The notes: generated by a model from the letters alone, not told the origin. A stretch of 64,000 nucleotides of DNA from DATJKD01 sp963728295 (GCA_963728295.1 CAVSKB010000019.1:372001-436000), one strand, 5' to 3'. Numbered from the stretch's first letter, positions 9,707 to 19,629 are shown. A program made the numbers and translations.

Positions 9707-12700
9707 TCAGAAGGAGTAGCGGAGGTTGGCGTAGTAACGCCGACCGAAGGCGTCGTACTGCGACGGGTCGGTGTTGGCCTGGATGAAGCTCGGGAAGATC
9801 GGCGGCTCTTCGTCGGTCAGATTTTCGACGCCAACGCCGATCTGCAGTCCGTCGAGCACGCCCGTCGTTATCTCGTAGCTGGCGTTGAGGTCGAAATAGT
9901 CCATGCTCGGAATCCTGAACTGAGGATCCAGATCCAGATTCGAGTCGGTCATTGCATCGATGTAGTGCCAGCTCGCACCCACTGTCAGGTCGCCCCATGC
10001 ATAGCTCAGATGCAGGTTGGATTTCCATTCCGGCAAGGAATCCCCGACAGCTCCCCCTATGGTTCCTTCAAACTCATCCTCCGGTGCCGTGCTGTCAACG
10101 ACAGCGATCGAAAACGAGTCAAGCCACGAGACCAGCCAATTCGCCCCGAGCTGACCGGGCCCGAGGTCGAACCGCCAATCGAGCTGAAGGTCGACGCCGC
10201 TCGTCTCCCAGTCGTAGGCGTTGAACGACACCTGGTGGACGTCCTCGATCTCGCCGCTGATCGGGTCGCGACCGAAGAGCGAGCACCACTGGTTCGACAG
10301 GGAAAGGTCCGGGTTGTATCGCGTGTCGTAGCAGTACGGCACGAACTGGTCGAAGAGCACTGTCTCGATCTTGTCGCCGATCTCGATGCGATACCAGTCG
10401 AGGGAGAGCTGCAGGCGCGACAGCCAGGGACTGGACAATGGCGACGTCCAGACCAGGCCGATCGTAGTGGTGGACGCCTCCTCCTGGGAGAGGCCCGGGT
10501 TACCGCCCTCGACGCCGGGGGCCTCCTGGTCCGAGTCCTCGAACGTCGGCAGCCGCGCGGCCGGCACGCCCTGCCCCAGGCATAGCGCCTCGACGCCGGC
10601 CCCGTTCGGGCCACTGCGCTCCGGGCTCCCCACCGTGCAGGGGTCGACGAAGGGGCTATCGGTGAACTCGAAGAAGAAGTTGGCCGGAAGCTGCGGCAGG
10701 TCAAGCTCGAACACGCTCGGCGCCCGCACCGCTTCCTGGTAGGAGCCGCGCACGCGCAGGCTGTCCACCGGCTGGTAGAGCAGCTCCGCCTTCCACGAGT
10801 CGAAACGGCCTGCCGAGGCATAGTCGGACGAGCGATATCCCAGCACCGTCTCGAGCGAGCGGATGCCGGGAACGTCTCGCACCACCGGCACGAGCAGCTC
10901 CATGTACAGGTCGAGATTGTGGTCGTCTCCATTGATGTCGTCCGAGGCGCTGAACCCCTGGATGTCGGGCGATCCATCGGGAAGGAAGACACTGGCCTCG
11001 GGCGAGGCGGTGTATTCGTACTTGTCTTCCTTGTAGAAGATTCCGAACGCGGCCTTCAGTTCCCCGGCGGGCAGCGCGAGCAACGGGCCGGTCAGCGACG
11101 CTTCGGCGATCGTCTGCTCGACGGATGCATGGTTGAACGCGTCGATCTCAATGTAGTCCATGCACTCCGGCGAAATCGATCCGGCGCCGAAGGGATTGAA
11201 CCCGCCGCAGACGGACACCCCGCCGTCCGCGGCGAAGGTCAGCTCGAGCATGCGGGACATCAGCACGTTGCCGGTCTGCTTGTCCTCCTGGTCATTGGCG
11301 CCGACTTGGGCGTACGCCTCGTAATTCCAGCCATCCAGGACCGTGCCGGACACGCCAAGGGTGACCTGGTAGACGTCGTAAGTGAACGTCCCGGTCCGTG
11401 GTCCCGTCTCCGACAGGCGCTTTGACAGAAACAAAGGCGCCGTGGGGTCGGCGCGCGAATCGAGCAGGAGCCTGAGATCGTCGGGTACGAATGGATTGCC
11501 GACAGGGATCGCGATATCGATCACCGGCGTAGCTGCGAGCTGCTGGGTGGCGGAGTAGTCCGCGTACAGGCCCTGCGCATAGACCCGCGCCGCCTCGCTC
11601 AGCTCGAATTCCGCGCGCGCGAATGCCGACGTCCGCTCGAGCGGCAACTGCAGGGCATTGTCGGGAGCGAAGTTGAACGTGTAGGCATAGTCGTTGAAAA
11701 AGACCGGATCCCGGACGCCACGGAAATTCCTCACACCCGAAAACTGGTTGTCCAGAAAGAAGGGATTGCCCGTCGTAAACACCGTGCCGTCGGCGTTGAA
11801 TCCGAACTGCGTGTTGGTGGACAACGGCCCGCCGGGAAAGATTTGCGGACCGAAGAACGGTACCTCGCCCGGGGCGTAGCCGTATGAAACCATCAGCGCG
11901 TCGAACGCCGCCTGGCTGGGCCGGTCGGGGCCATTGAGGAGCACCCGCCCCTCCTCGATGAAACCGGAGCCACCGGGCAGGAACGAGGCGTCCGGCCCGA
12001 GCGTGCCGCGTCCTGGCCCACCGGCATAGCTCATTGAGTACTTCGAGAAATCCCGGTCGAGATAAGGGACGAGCTCGCGGTCGGCGTATCCCACGTATCC
12101 GACAATTGACCCTCGACCGTCGGCAAAGTCCGTACCGGCCGTCAGCCCCGCCTCATACTGCGTGCCGTCGCCGCGATCGGTCTGCCCCCAGCTTCCGTCG
12201 ACTTCGACGCCGTCGAACTCGCGCTTGAGCTTGAAATTGACGACGCCCGCCAGCGCGTCGGACCCGTATACCGCCGAAGCGCCACCGGTGATGACCTCAA
12301 CGCTCTCGATCAGCGACGACGGGATGATGTTCAGGTCGACGACGCCGTTGCCGTTCGCCGGCATCAATCGCCTGCCGTCCAGCAGCACCAGGGTCGACGT
12401 CGTACCGAGGCCCCGCAGGCTGACGTTGGCCTGTCCACCGTTGGCCGGGTTGTTCGACGTGCTCGTGTACGACGGGACGAATTGCGGCAGCGTGTTGAGC
12501 GCGGACTCGACCGTGTTGGAACCGCTTCGTCGAAAGAGCTCGTCGGTGACCGAGACGATGGGGCTGGCGGAATCGAAATCCGGCCGTGCGATGCGCGAGC
12601 CGGTGACTATCACCTCCTCGAAATCGTCGTCCTGGGCTGACGCCACGCCGCCGGCCAGCAAGAGTGCGGCGGCCAGCGCTATCGAAGCTGAACGATTCAC
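9707..12700 (-). CDS. TonB-dependent outer-membrane receptor (paralog 2)
   Basis: This is a second TonB-dependent receptor of about 997 residues, very similar to its neighbour at 6373-9411. It has the same GSRIARPDF start, SALNTLPQFVP plug motif, LMPANGNGV loop, GGASAVYGSDALAGVVNFKL block and a terminal NLRYSF. The open frame continues upstream to 12826, but the signal peptide (ASIALAAALLLAGGVASAQ) begins right after a GTG at 12700, so I place the start there. No good Shine-Dalgarno site is visible for any candidate. The pair probably arose by tandem duplication. Differences are concentrated in the extracellular barrel regions, so the two may take related but distinct ligands. Confidence 0.9.
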   Translation of the reverse strand: MNRSASIALAAALLLAGGVASAQDDDFEEVIVTGSRIARPDFDSASPIVSVTDELFRRSGSNTVESALNTLPQFVPSYTSTSNNPANGGQANVSLRGLGTTSTLVLLDGRRLMPANGNGVVDLNIIPSSLIESVEVITGGASAVYGSDALAGVVNFKLKREFDGVEVDGSWGQTDRGDGTQYEAGLTAGTDFADGRGSIVGYVGYADRELVPYLDRDFSKYSMSYAGGPGRGTLGPDASFLPGGSGFIEEGRVLLNGPDRPSQAAFDALMVSYGYAPGEVPFFGPQIFPGGPLSTNTQFGFNADGTVFTTGNPFFLDNQFSGVRNFRGVRDPVFFNDYAYTFNFAPDNALQLPLERTSAFARAEFELSEAARVYAQGLYADYSATQQLAATPVIDIAIPVGNPFVPDDLRLLLDSRADPTAPLFLSKRLSETGPRTGTFTYDVYQVTLGVSGTVLDGWNYEAYAQVGANDQEDKQTGNVLMSRMLELTFAADGGVSVCGGFNPFGAGSISPECMDYIEIDAFNHASVEQTIAEASLTGPLLALPAGELKAAFGIFYKEDKYEYTASPEASVFLPDGSPDIQGFSASDDINGDDHNLDLYMELLVPVVRDVPGIRSLETVLGYRSSDYASAGRFDSWKAELLYQPVDSLRVRGSYQEAVRAPSVFELDLPQLPANFFFEFTDSPFVDPCTVGSPERSGPNGAGVEALCLGQGVPAARLPTFEDSDQEAPGVEGGNPGLSQEEASTTTIGLVWTSPLSSPWLSRLQLSLDWYRIEIGDKIETVLFDQFVPYCYDTRYNPDLSLSNQWCSLFGRDPISGEIEDVHQVSFNAYDWETSGVDLQLDWRFDLGPGQLGANWLVSWLDSFSIAVVDSTAPEDEFEGTIGGAVGDSLPEWKSNLHLSYAWGDLTVGASWHYIDAMTDSNLDLDPQFRIPSMDYFDLNASYEITTGVLDGLQIGVGVENLTDEEPPIFPSFIQANTDPSQYDAFGRRYYANLRYSF

Positions 12701-13022
12701 CGGAGGCCTGTGCCGTCCACCGGTAGATTTCGGAAGGATGCCCTTCGAACCGGACTTTTGCGACAACGGTCTCAGCGTCAACAAGCCCCCAAGCGGTCGG
12801 GAGCCTCGGCGCACGCAGCCGCGCAAGGCTCCGACCCAGATGTTATTTGCGAGTTCTTTTAGACGGTTCGCCCGTCAAATTCAAGGATCGCCTACGCCAT
12901 TTCGGTCCATTCGTCACGACGTTTTAGCGGCGAGAATGGTTCCGAGCCGATCCCCAAAAGATTGGCTCGCGGCGATTTGCTGGTATCGTTTCCCCGCTGG
13001 CGTATCCATCCTGGAACACACA

Positions 13023-13995
13023 ATGCGCGCGATCCGCCTCTCTTACCTGACGCTCGTGACGCTCGCCGTCGCCGGGCCGGTCCTTGCACAGGACTCCAAT
13101 ATCACGATGCCGGTCGCCGAGCTCGAACAGATGCTCGCCAGGGAGCCGATGCAGATCGTGTCCGCGGACAAGAGCCGGCCTAAGGCCCCGGGGGATATCA
13201 CGTCGAAGGCCGAGGTTTCGTTCGGGGGGCGGGAGCCTTTCCGCGTCAAGCTGCGCAGGTCGGACCCGGGCGCAGAGGGCTTCAACAACGTGCCGCGCTA
13301 CGACCTCGCCGCCTACGCGATCCAGCAGCTGCTGATGGATCCTAACGAATATGTCATGCCTCCGACGGCGCTGCGCATGATTCCGGTCGCGGAGTTCAAG
13401 CGCAATTACCACGACCCCGCCGCCGTGAAACCGACCTTCAAAGGTGCGGACGAGGTGCTCTGTGTGGTGCAGTACTGGCTGCAGAACGTCACGAACCCTC
13501 CCGACATTCTCGACATGAACAAGTTCGACACCGACGCCGTGTATGCACGGCACATCGGCCAGCTCAACGTCTTCACCTTTCTGATCGAGCATCGCGACTC
13601 CAACCAGGGCAACTTCCTCATCTCCAAGGCCGAAGCAGGGACCGCGTGTTTTCTCGATCGATCACGGCGTCGCCTTCGCATCGCTCGACAGCGACCGGGG
13701 CACGGCCTGGTTGAACCTGCGTGTCGACCGGCTGCCGAAGGATACGATCGACCGCGTGCGACAGCTGGACAAGGATCAGCTCACAGCGAAACTGGGCGTG
13801 CTGGCCCAATGGGAGCTGCGCGATGGTCACTTTGTCCCGGTGGAGCCGACCGCGAATACGTCGCCCACTCGCGGCGTGCGGATCAAGGACGGCGTGGTGC
13901 AGATGGGTCTCACTCGCGAGGAGGTTTCGGGGGTTGCGCGCCAGGTGAAGCGTCTCCTGAACCAGGTCGACCGTGGCAGGGTCAAGGTGTACTGA
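13023..13995 (+). CDS. Secreted kinase-like protein of the HipA/PI3K/FAM20-type fold (frameshifted)
   Basis: The protein of about 324 residues starts with a signal peptide (LTLVTLAVAGPVLAQD). The rest carries marks of an atypical kinase fold: an N-lobe strand FRVKLRR followed by RYDLAAYAIQQLL and VMPPTALRMIPV. A catalytic-loop-like FTFLIEHRDSNQGNFLI (D..N..GN pattern) and a metal-binding-like FSIDHGVAFAS follow. The frame breaks near 13640, and the sequence continues seamlessly in the next frame, so one extra base is likely. It lies one base upstream of a metallophosphatase whose C-terminus carries a related kinase-like region. The product would be periplasmic or outer-membrane associated. 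Substrate and activity are unknown, and the fold assignment is my inference from motif spacing. Confidence 0.6.
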
Positions 13996-13996
13996 C

Positions 13997-15892
13997 ATGC
14001 TGACGACGCTCCGACGGCCAGTCTCGCTCGCTCCGTTTTATCACTTCGCCAGAACCGCGGCCGGCGCGATGGCGGCGCTCGTCGCGCTCGGCGCGACGAG
14101 TGTATGGGCGCCCGTGCGCGCAGCCGAGAGCGCCCAGGTGGCATACACGGGCGTCGAGCGCGTGATCGCCTTCGCCGACGTCCATGGCGCCTACGACGAC
14201 CTCACGCGGCTCCTCAAGGCGGCGGGTGTCGTCGATGCCGAGCTACGCTGGTCGGGCGGCCGGACGCACGTGGTCAGCACCGGTGACCTGCTCGATCGCG
14301 GCAAGGACTCGCGAAAGGTGATGGATCTCCTGATGCGCCTGCAGGGCGAGGCTGCGGCGGCGGGTGGGCAGTTGCACGTGACACTCGGCAACCACGAGGC
14401 GATGAACCTGCTTGGCCACGTCCGCGACGTAGCACCGGGTGAGCTCGAGGCCTATGCGGCGGAGGAACCCGCCGGCGTGCGCGAGCGGATGCGCGCCGAG
14501 TGGATCGCGCGGAACGGACCGGACTCCGGCGCGAAATTCGACACGCGCTTTCCGGTCGGGTACTTCGGTCATCGCGTGATGTTCGCGCCGGACGGAGTGT
14601 ACGGGCGCTGGCTGCTCGCGCTGCCCGTGGCCATCATGATCGATGACACTCTATTCATGCACGGCGGCCCTTCCGCGGTACTGGCGGGGCTTTCGCTGCC
14701 GGAGATCAATCTGCGCTACCACGCTGCGCTCTCCGACTATCTGGCCACCGTAGCGCCGCTCGAGACGGCGGGACTCGTGCTCCCCGAGGACGACTTCGGC
14801 GATCGTTCAACGCGTGCGCAGGAGCGGCTGACCGCGCGCCAGTACACGGACCCGGCCGTCAAGGCGCGCGAAACCGAAGCCGTGCAACGGTTCGTCGCGG
14901 CGGATCGCAACCCGATGATCGAAGCCGACGGGCCCAACTGGTATCGCGGCGCCGCCATGTGCAATGCCTGCGCCGAGTCCGATGTGCTGCGGCCGATCCT
15001 CGCCGGTCTCGGCGCGAGCCGTCTGGTGATCGGCCACACCGTCACTCCCGATACGCGAGTCGTCTCGCGGTTCGACGGCACGGTCATAAAGCTCGATACG
15101 GGCATGAACCAGGCGGTGTATCACGGCCGCCCTTCGGCGCTGCTGCTCGAGAAAGGTGCCGCGCGGGCGATTTACGCCGACGCGCCGCAGTCCCCGGTCG
15201 AGATCCCCGCTGAAGGCCTCTATCTGAGCTCGGCCACGATGCCCGAGGCGGATGTGGCCGCGCTTCTCGGGCGCGGCCAGGTGACGGTCTCCGCGCCGCG
15301 CGCACCGGGCGTGATGGACGTCGTCGTGGCCGAGGATGGCCGCAAGACGAGTGCCGTATTCATCGCGACCACGGGGGCGGCGGCGCAGAAGGAGCTGGCG
15401 GCGATGAAGCTCGATCGCATGCTCGGACTCGGCCTGGTGCCGGCTACGGTCGAGCGGGAAGTGCAAGGGCAGCGAGGGATCCTGCAGGCGCGGCCCGCCA
15501 AGTGGACCACCGAGGCCGAGGTGCAGGCCAAAGGCCAGCGCGGCGTCGGCTGGTGCGCGCTGCCCGCGCAGTTCGAGCTCATGTATACCTTCGATGCGCT
15601 GATCGGCAACGAAGGCCGCTCGCAGGACCGGATTCTGTACGACGCGAAGGAATGGAACCTGCTGCTGACCGGCCACGATCGCGCCTTCGGCACGAAGCGG
15701 GACTTCCCGGCCCATCTCCAGCAGCGCCCGCCTCGGCCCGGCGCGGAACTTCGCAAGCGGCTCGGCACCCTGGACGAAGCAGGCTTGCAGAGTGCGCTGG
15801 GCGACCTCGTCGGCAAGCGCGAGATCAAGGCCATGCTGCAGCGGCGTGACGCCGTACTGACCGGTGCGGCCGCGGCGGCCGCAGCCCGCTGA
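13997..15892 (+). CDS. Exported PPP-type metallophosphatase fused to a kinase-like C-terminal domain
   Basis: Residues about 10-45 look like a long signal peptide. A calcineurin-like phosphatase follows with the family metal-ligand motifs in order: FADVHGAYDD, GDLLDRG, LGNHEAMNLLGH, and later IGHTVTPDTR. This resembles the Shewanella-like (SLP) branch of PPP phosphatases. From about residue 440 a second region has AVFIATTG, KELAAMKLDRMLGLGLVPAT, FDALIGNEGRSQDRILYD and LLTGHDRAFG. That is the motif order of the same kinase-like fold as the preceding gene, though the usual GN after the catalytic Asp is absent. The ATG at 13997 follows the previous stop by one base, so the pair is probably translationally coupled. 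An in-frame ATG at 13973 would overlap the upstream gene. Confidence 0.75.
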   Translation: MLTTLRRPVSLAPFYHFARTAAGAMAALVALGATSVWAPVRAAESAQVAYTGVERVIAFADVHGAYDDLTRLLKAAGVVDAELRWSGGRTHVVSTGDLLDRGKDSRKVMDLLMRLQGEAAAAGGQLHVTLGNHEAMNLLGHVRDVAPGELEAYAAEEPAGVRERMRAEWIARNGPDSGAKFDTRFPVGYFGHRVMFAPDGVYGRWLLALPVAIMIDDTLFMHGGPSAVLAGLSLPEINLRYHAALSDYLATVAPLETAGLVLPEDDFGDRSTRAQERLTARQYTDPAVKARETEAVQRFVAADRNPMIEADGPNWYRGAAMCNACAESDVLRPILAGLGASRLVIGHTVTPDTRVVSRFDGTVIKLDTGMNQAVYHGRPSALLLEKGAARAIYADAPQSPVEIPAEGLYLSSATMPEADVAALLGRGQVTVSAPRAPGVMDVVVAEDGRKTSAVFIATTGAAAQKELAAMKLDRMLGLGLVPATVEREVQGQRGILQARPAKWTTEAEVQAKGQRGVGWCALPAQFELMYTFDALIGNEGRSQDRILYDAKEWNLLLTGHDRAFGTKRDFPAHLQQRPPRPGAELRKRLGTLDEAGLQSALGDLVGKREIKAMLQRRDAVLTGAAAAAAAR

Positions 15893-15907
15893 TCCGCGTC
15901 GCGACCC

Positions 15908-17539
15908 TTAGTCCGGCAGCGCGCGACGCATCACGAACAGGCTCGCGACCTGCGACCCGTCGACGTCGCTCGCCACGACCTCGATCGTGACCTCCTCGGA
16001 GTATCCATCCGGACAGGTGCCGAGGAAGGTCCGCCGGGCCGCGTCGAACTGCACCCATCGCGGCAGCGGCTTGCCCCCCGCGAGGCGCGCATTCAGGTTG
16101 AGCACGTCGCCGGGATCGGCGTCGCGGAACGCGTCCGCCGGCACGAAATGCCGGAACGGCCGGCCCGGCAAGTAGAGAAGATCGGGGATCGCCTGCCCCA
16201 CTTCGGGCGGCACGTTGAAGGAATTCCGCTGCGCCAGCGCTCGGAACTCGCGGCCGATGGCGAACGCCAGGCCCATCCACACCAGCGCGAGCGCGAAGTT
16301 GAGCACCGCGAACTCAGCCGTCGTCCAGTCGAGCCAGTGCAGTCCCGCGTAAACGACACCGGCCTGGATCAGGTCGCCGACCCGCCAGAAGAAGGTGTCG
16401 ATCGCCGTCTTGCCTTCGTACTTGGCGTCGCGATCGACCGGGAGGAAGAGCGCCTGCCGTGTGGTGTTCATCAGCGAGTTGTTGACGGCGTCCTCCCCGA
16501 TCTTGACCAGCCGGATGATCGAGAAGATCGGCACGAACGCCATCAGGCCGTAACCGAGCGCTGCAATGACTGGCAGCACCATCAGCGCACCGCGGATCCC
16601 GACCCAGCGATACACGCGCGCAACGAGCAGCAGCTGGATCACGAGTCCGACGAGCGTGATCCAGAAATTGTAGTCGCCGTAGAAGGCCGTGATGACGACG
16701 TCCTTGGCCAGCGTGCCGGCCGACGCGGCCACGCGGGCGTCGGCGTCGCTCGACACCAGGCGGGAGAGAAGGAACCCACCGGTGGTATTGATCCAGTTCA
16801 GCAGCACGATGAACAGCGCGACCAGCAGCAGGTAGCGGTCGCGCAGCACGAGCTCGATCCCGCCGAGGAGCTTCGCCGGCGCGGCGCCGTGTTCCGGCGA
16901 GACTGCCCGCGACCCTTCGGGCGTCGCCGCCCTCGCGGGCCCGGCAAGCACGGCCGTCGCCGCGAGCACCAGCGTCGCGACCATCATCAGCCCGACGGGC
17001 TGTAGCGCCTGGACTGCGATCGATGCGAACTTGGCCCCTGCGAGTGCGCCCAGGTTGGCGCCCACCATGATCACCGGAAACAGCCGCTGACCGCTCTTCA
17101 GGTTGAACGTGTCGGCGGCGAACGCCCAGAACTGGGCGATCATCATCGCGCCGAAGATGCTCACCCAGACGAAGAAGGTGAAGGACGTGGAGATGCCGTA
17201 GTACGCGGTGGCCGAGAAGCCCAGCATGTTGACCGCGAAGAACACCGTCACGGCCTGCAGCAGGCGTTCGCCGTCGATGCGCTTGCGCACGGCGCCGTAT
17301 AGGGGCACTACGAACATCAGCACCAGCGCGATGACGGCGTAGCCGTATGAGCGCACCTCGGGCGAGAAGTCCGTGAGGATGAAGGCCTCGCGCAGCACCC
17401 TGACGATGTAGTAGGAGAAGAGCAGCAGGAAGCCATGGAGGAAGAACAGGAACGTGCTGCGCCCCTCCCCCGGCCGGATGCGCGTGAACACCGTCAGCGC
17501 CCGCTCGAAGGGACTGAGCCCCGAATGATCCGTCAGCAC
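15908..17539 (-). CDS. ATP/ADP-carrier-like (NTT/TLC family) MFS membrane protein
   Basis: This 543-residue polytopic inner-membrane protein has about 12 hydrophobic segments. It resembles the nucleotide transporter (NTT/TLC) branch of the major facilitator superfamily found in many free-living proteobacteria, where its substrate is not established. Supporting stretches are FLFFLHGFLLLFSYYIVRVL, REAFILTDFSPEVRSYGYA, GANLGALAGAKFAS and LFLPVDRDAKYEGKTAIDTF. The last is characteristic of this group. About 80 C-terminal residues (from VPPEVGQAIPD) form a soluble tail. It is convergent with the phosphatase gene (15 bases between stops) and uses an ATG start. No frameshift is seen. Confidence 0.75.
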   Translation of the reverse strand: MLTDHSGLSPFERALTVFTRIRPGEGRSTFLFFLHGFLLLFSYYIVRVLREAFILTDFSPEVRSYGYAVIALVLMFVVPLYGAVRKRIDGERLLQAVTVFFAVNMLGFSATAYYGISTSFTFFVWVSIFGAMMIAQFWAFAADTFNLKSGQRLFPVIMVGANLGALAGAKFASIAVQALQPVGLMMVATLVLAATAVLAGPARAATPEGSRAVSPEHGAAPAKLLGGIELVLRDRYLLLVALFIVLLNWINTTGGFLLSRLVSSDADARVAASAGTLAKDVVITAFYGDYNFWITLVGLVIQLLLVARVYRWVGIRGALMVLPVIAALGYGLMAFVPIFSIIRLVKIGEDAVNNSLMNTTRQALFLPVDRDAKYEGKTAIDTFFWRVGDLIQAGVVYAGLHWLDWTTAEFAVLNFALALVWMGLAFAIGREFRALAQRNSFNVPPEVGQAIPDLLYLPGRPFRHFVPADAFRDADPGDVLNLNARLAGGKPLPRWVQFDAARRTFLGTCPDGYSEEVTIEVVASDVDGSQVASLFVMRRALPD

Positions 17540-17637
17540 TGCACCCCAACCTCCGCCCGATGGCTCACTTTCGACGGCCGTCGTCCGCGCCCCGAAGCCT
17601 GTCCGTTGCCAACATCATAATGCACATCCGGCTTCGA

Positions 17638-18810
17638 TCAGGTCTGGCTGCGGGCCAGCGCCTGTTCGAGATCGGCGATGAGATCGTCGGGATCCTCGAT
17701 GCCGACCGACAACCGCACCGTACCGGGCGTGATCGCCGACCAGGTGCGTTGCTCGGGTGTGAGGTCGCGGGGCTGCTGCATTTCCGGCGCAACGACCAGC
17801 GATTCGGTCGAACCGAGGCTCGCCGCGATCGCGAAGAGCTCGAGCGCCTCGGCAAACCGGCTGCCCGCCACGAGCCCGCCAGCGACGTCGAAGCTGACGA
17901 TACTGCCGAAATCCTCCATCTGGCGCGCCGCCAGCTCATGGCCCGGGTCGTCCGCGAGTCCCGGATACGACACCCGTTCCACTGCCGGGTGGGCACGTAG
18001 GAACTCAGCGATGCGCTGCGCGCCACGGCACTGGACGTCGCGGCGCACGAAGAAGGTCCGCAGACCGCGCAGCATCAGGAAGGCCGCATGCGGATCCAGG
18101 GTAGGGCCGAGCACGGTCAGATCCGGCCGCATCGCCTGGATCAGCTCAGCGCGGCCGATCACGGCTCCGCCCATGACGTCGCCATGGCCGGAGACGTACT
18201 TCGTCAGGCTGTGCACGTACAGATCGAGGTCGAGGTCGCCGTGGCTGTGGGGACCGGCGAGCGTGTTGTCGAGCAGCGTAAGCGCGCCGTGCCGCCGGGC
18301 GAGCTCGGTGATCCTGCCGATATCGGCGACCTTGAGCACCGGGTTGGTCGGCGATTCGAACACGATCACCCGCACCGGCCGCTCCCCGAGTAAACGCTCG
18401 AGCCCGGCCAGATCGTCTATCGACAGCAGGCTGCTGGTGACGCCGAAACGGCCGAGCACACGACGGATGAGGCTGCGCGTCGGCTGGTACATCTCTGCGA
18501 AGTACACAACATGGTCGCCCTGCTTGGTGAGCGACAGCAGACTCGCCGAGATCGCCGCCATTCCCGAAGCGGTGAGCAGGCACGCGTCCCTGCCCTGCAG
18601 TTCTGCGAGCGCGTTCTCGAGCTGGCGAAGCGTGGGGTTCGACACGCGCGAGTAGTAGAAGCCCGCGCGCCGGCCCTCGTAGTACCGCCCTGTCTCGGCG
18701 ACGTCATCGAAGGTGAACTTGACCGACTGGTAGATGGGCGCGACCAGCGCTCGATTGTCCGGCGGGATCTCGACCTCGGGGAGATGCGTCACGCGGGTGC
18801 GTTTCTTCAT
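17638..18810 (-). CDS. Cys/Met metabolism PLP-dependent enzyme (cystathionine gamma-synthase / beta-lyase family)
   Basis: This 390-residue enzyme is of the gamma-family fold-type I PLP group, which makes or cleaves cystathionine and related thioethers in the cytoplasm. Visible motifs are the substrate and cofactor region YYSRVSNPTLRQLENALAEL, ASGMAAIS, FESPTNPVLKVADI and the PLP-binding lysine in HSLTKYVSGHGDVMGG. Length is typical. The exact reaction (synthase, lyase or O-acetylhomoserine sulfhydrylase) cannot be told from the sequence alone. It is the last gene of a minus-strand run after an omega-amidase and a methionine-type aminotransferase, which supports a role in sulfur amino acid metabolism. 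Confidence 0.85.
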   Translation of the reverse strand: MKKRTRVTHLPEVEIPPDNRALVAPIYQSVKFTFDDVAETGRYYEGRRAGFYYSRVSNPTLRQLENALAELQGRDACLLTASGMAAISASLLSLTKQGDHVVYFAEMYQPTRSLIRRVLGRFGVTSSLLSIDDLAGLERLLGERPVRVIVFESPTNPVLKVADIGRITELARRHGALTLLDNTLAGPHSHGDLDLDLYVHSLTKYVSGHGDVMGGAVIGRAELIQAMRPDLTVLGPTLDPHAAFLMLRGLRTFFVRRDVQCRGAQRIAEFLRAHPAVERVSYPGLADDPGHELAARQMEDFGSIVSFDVAGGLVAGSRFAEALELFAIAASLGSTESLVVAPEMQQPRDLTPEQRTWSAITPGTVRLSVGIEDPDDLIADLEQALARSQT

Positions 18811-18852
18811 CGCTGTCCGCGCGAGATATCGCGGGTTTCCTCTCCGCCAGGT

Positions 18853-19629
18853 TTACACGAGCTCGAATTCGTCGGCATCGAGATGCACCGGAAAACCGGC
18901 GCGGAATGCCTGCAGCGAGGCCATGTCGAGTATCGCGGTTTCGACTCCGTCGCCGTCGCCCTCGCTCGAGACGGGTTCGCCGAGAAAGTCGATCGCCACG
19001 CTGCCGCCCAGGTACGACGCGCCGTTTCCGTCGCGACCCGTCCGGTTGACCCCGACCACGTAGCACTGGTTCTCGATCGCGCGCGCGCGCAGCAGCGTCG
19101 ACCACGCCTGGTGCCGGCGCGATGGCCAGTTCGCGACGTAGATGAGCAGATCGCAGTCACCGGCACTGCGGCTCCAGACTGGAAATCGCAGGTCGTAGCA
19201 GATGAATGGCCGTATGCGCCAGCCCTTGAGGCTGCACTCGAGACGCCGGTCGCCGGCCGAGTAGTGCTCGTGCTCGCCGATCATCCGGAAGAGGTGACGC
19301 TTGTCGTAATGCGTGACCTCGCCGTCGGGCCGCACCCACAGCAGACGGTTGAAATGGCGGTCCCCGTCACGGATCACGAGGCTCCCGGTGACTACGCAGG
19401 AGAGCGCCGCCGCTTCCTCGCGCATCCAGTCGACCGACGGACCGTGCATGTCCTCGGCCTGCGCGGCCGCATTCATCGTGAAACCCGTGCCGAACATCTC
19501 CGGGAGAACTATGAGATCCGTGTGACCGGCGAGACCCGCGAAGTGCCGCGCAAGCGCGCGCCGATTCGCGGCCGGGTCTTCCCAGGCGAGCTCGGCCTGG
19601 ACGAGCGTAACCCGCAGATGTGGATTCAT
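18853..19629 (-). CDS. Omega-amidase, carbon-nitrogen hydrolase family (YafV type)
   Basis: This nitrilase-superfamily amidase probably hydrolyses alpha-keto acid amides such as alpha-ketoglutaramate and alpha-keto-gamma-methylthiobutyramide analogues. The catalytic Glu-Lys-Cys triad is visible in VLPEMFGTGF, YDKRHLFRM and FICYDLRFPVW. The start is placed at the ATG at 19629 (MNPHLRVTLVQAELAW), because the residues upstream to 19698 are unlike the family. It lies 22 bases after a YbdL-like aminotransferase. This aminotransferase/omega-amidase pairing is known from glutamine-transaminase and methionine-salvage pathways: the aminotransferase uses glutamine as donor and the amidase pulls the reaction by removing the ketoacid amide. 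Confidence 0.85.
   Translation of the reverse strand: MNPHLRVTLVQAELAWEDPAANRRALARHFAGLAGHTDLIVLPEMFGTGFTMNAAAQAEDMHGPSVDWMREEAAALSCVVTGSLVIRDGDRHFNRLLWVRPDGEVTHYDKRHLFRMIGEHEHYSAGDRRLECSLKGWRIRPFICYDLRFPVWSRSAGDCDLLIYVANWPSRRHQAWSTLLRARAIENQCYVVGVNRTGRDGNGASYLGGSVAIDFLGEPVSSEGDGDGVETAILDMASLQAFRAGFPVHLDADEFELV

Noticed and set aside
9408..10028. A minus-strand 206-residue frame between the receptors
   Set aside because: Its sequence is the receptor C-terminus read out of frame plus spacer; no independent gene is supported.
16148..17005. Long plus-strand open frame opposite the ATP/ADP-carrier-like gene
   Set aside because: It is an antisense shadow caused by high GC content, with a charged, repetitive product rich in Glu, Arg and His and no domain.
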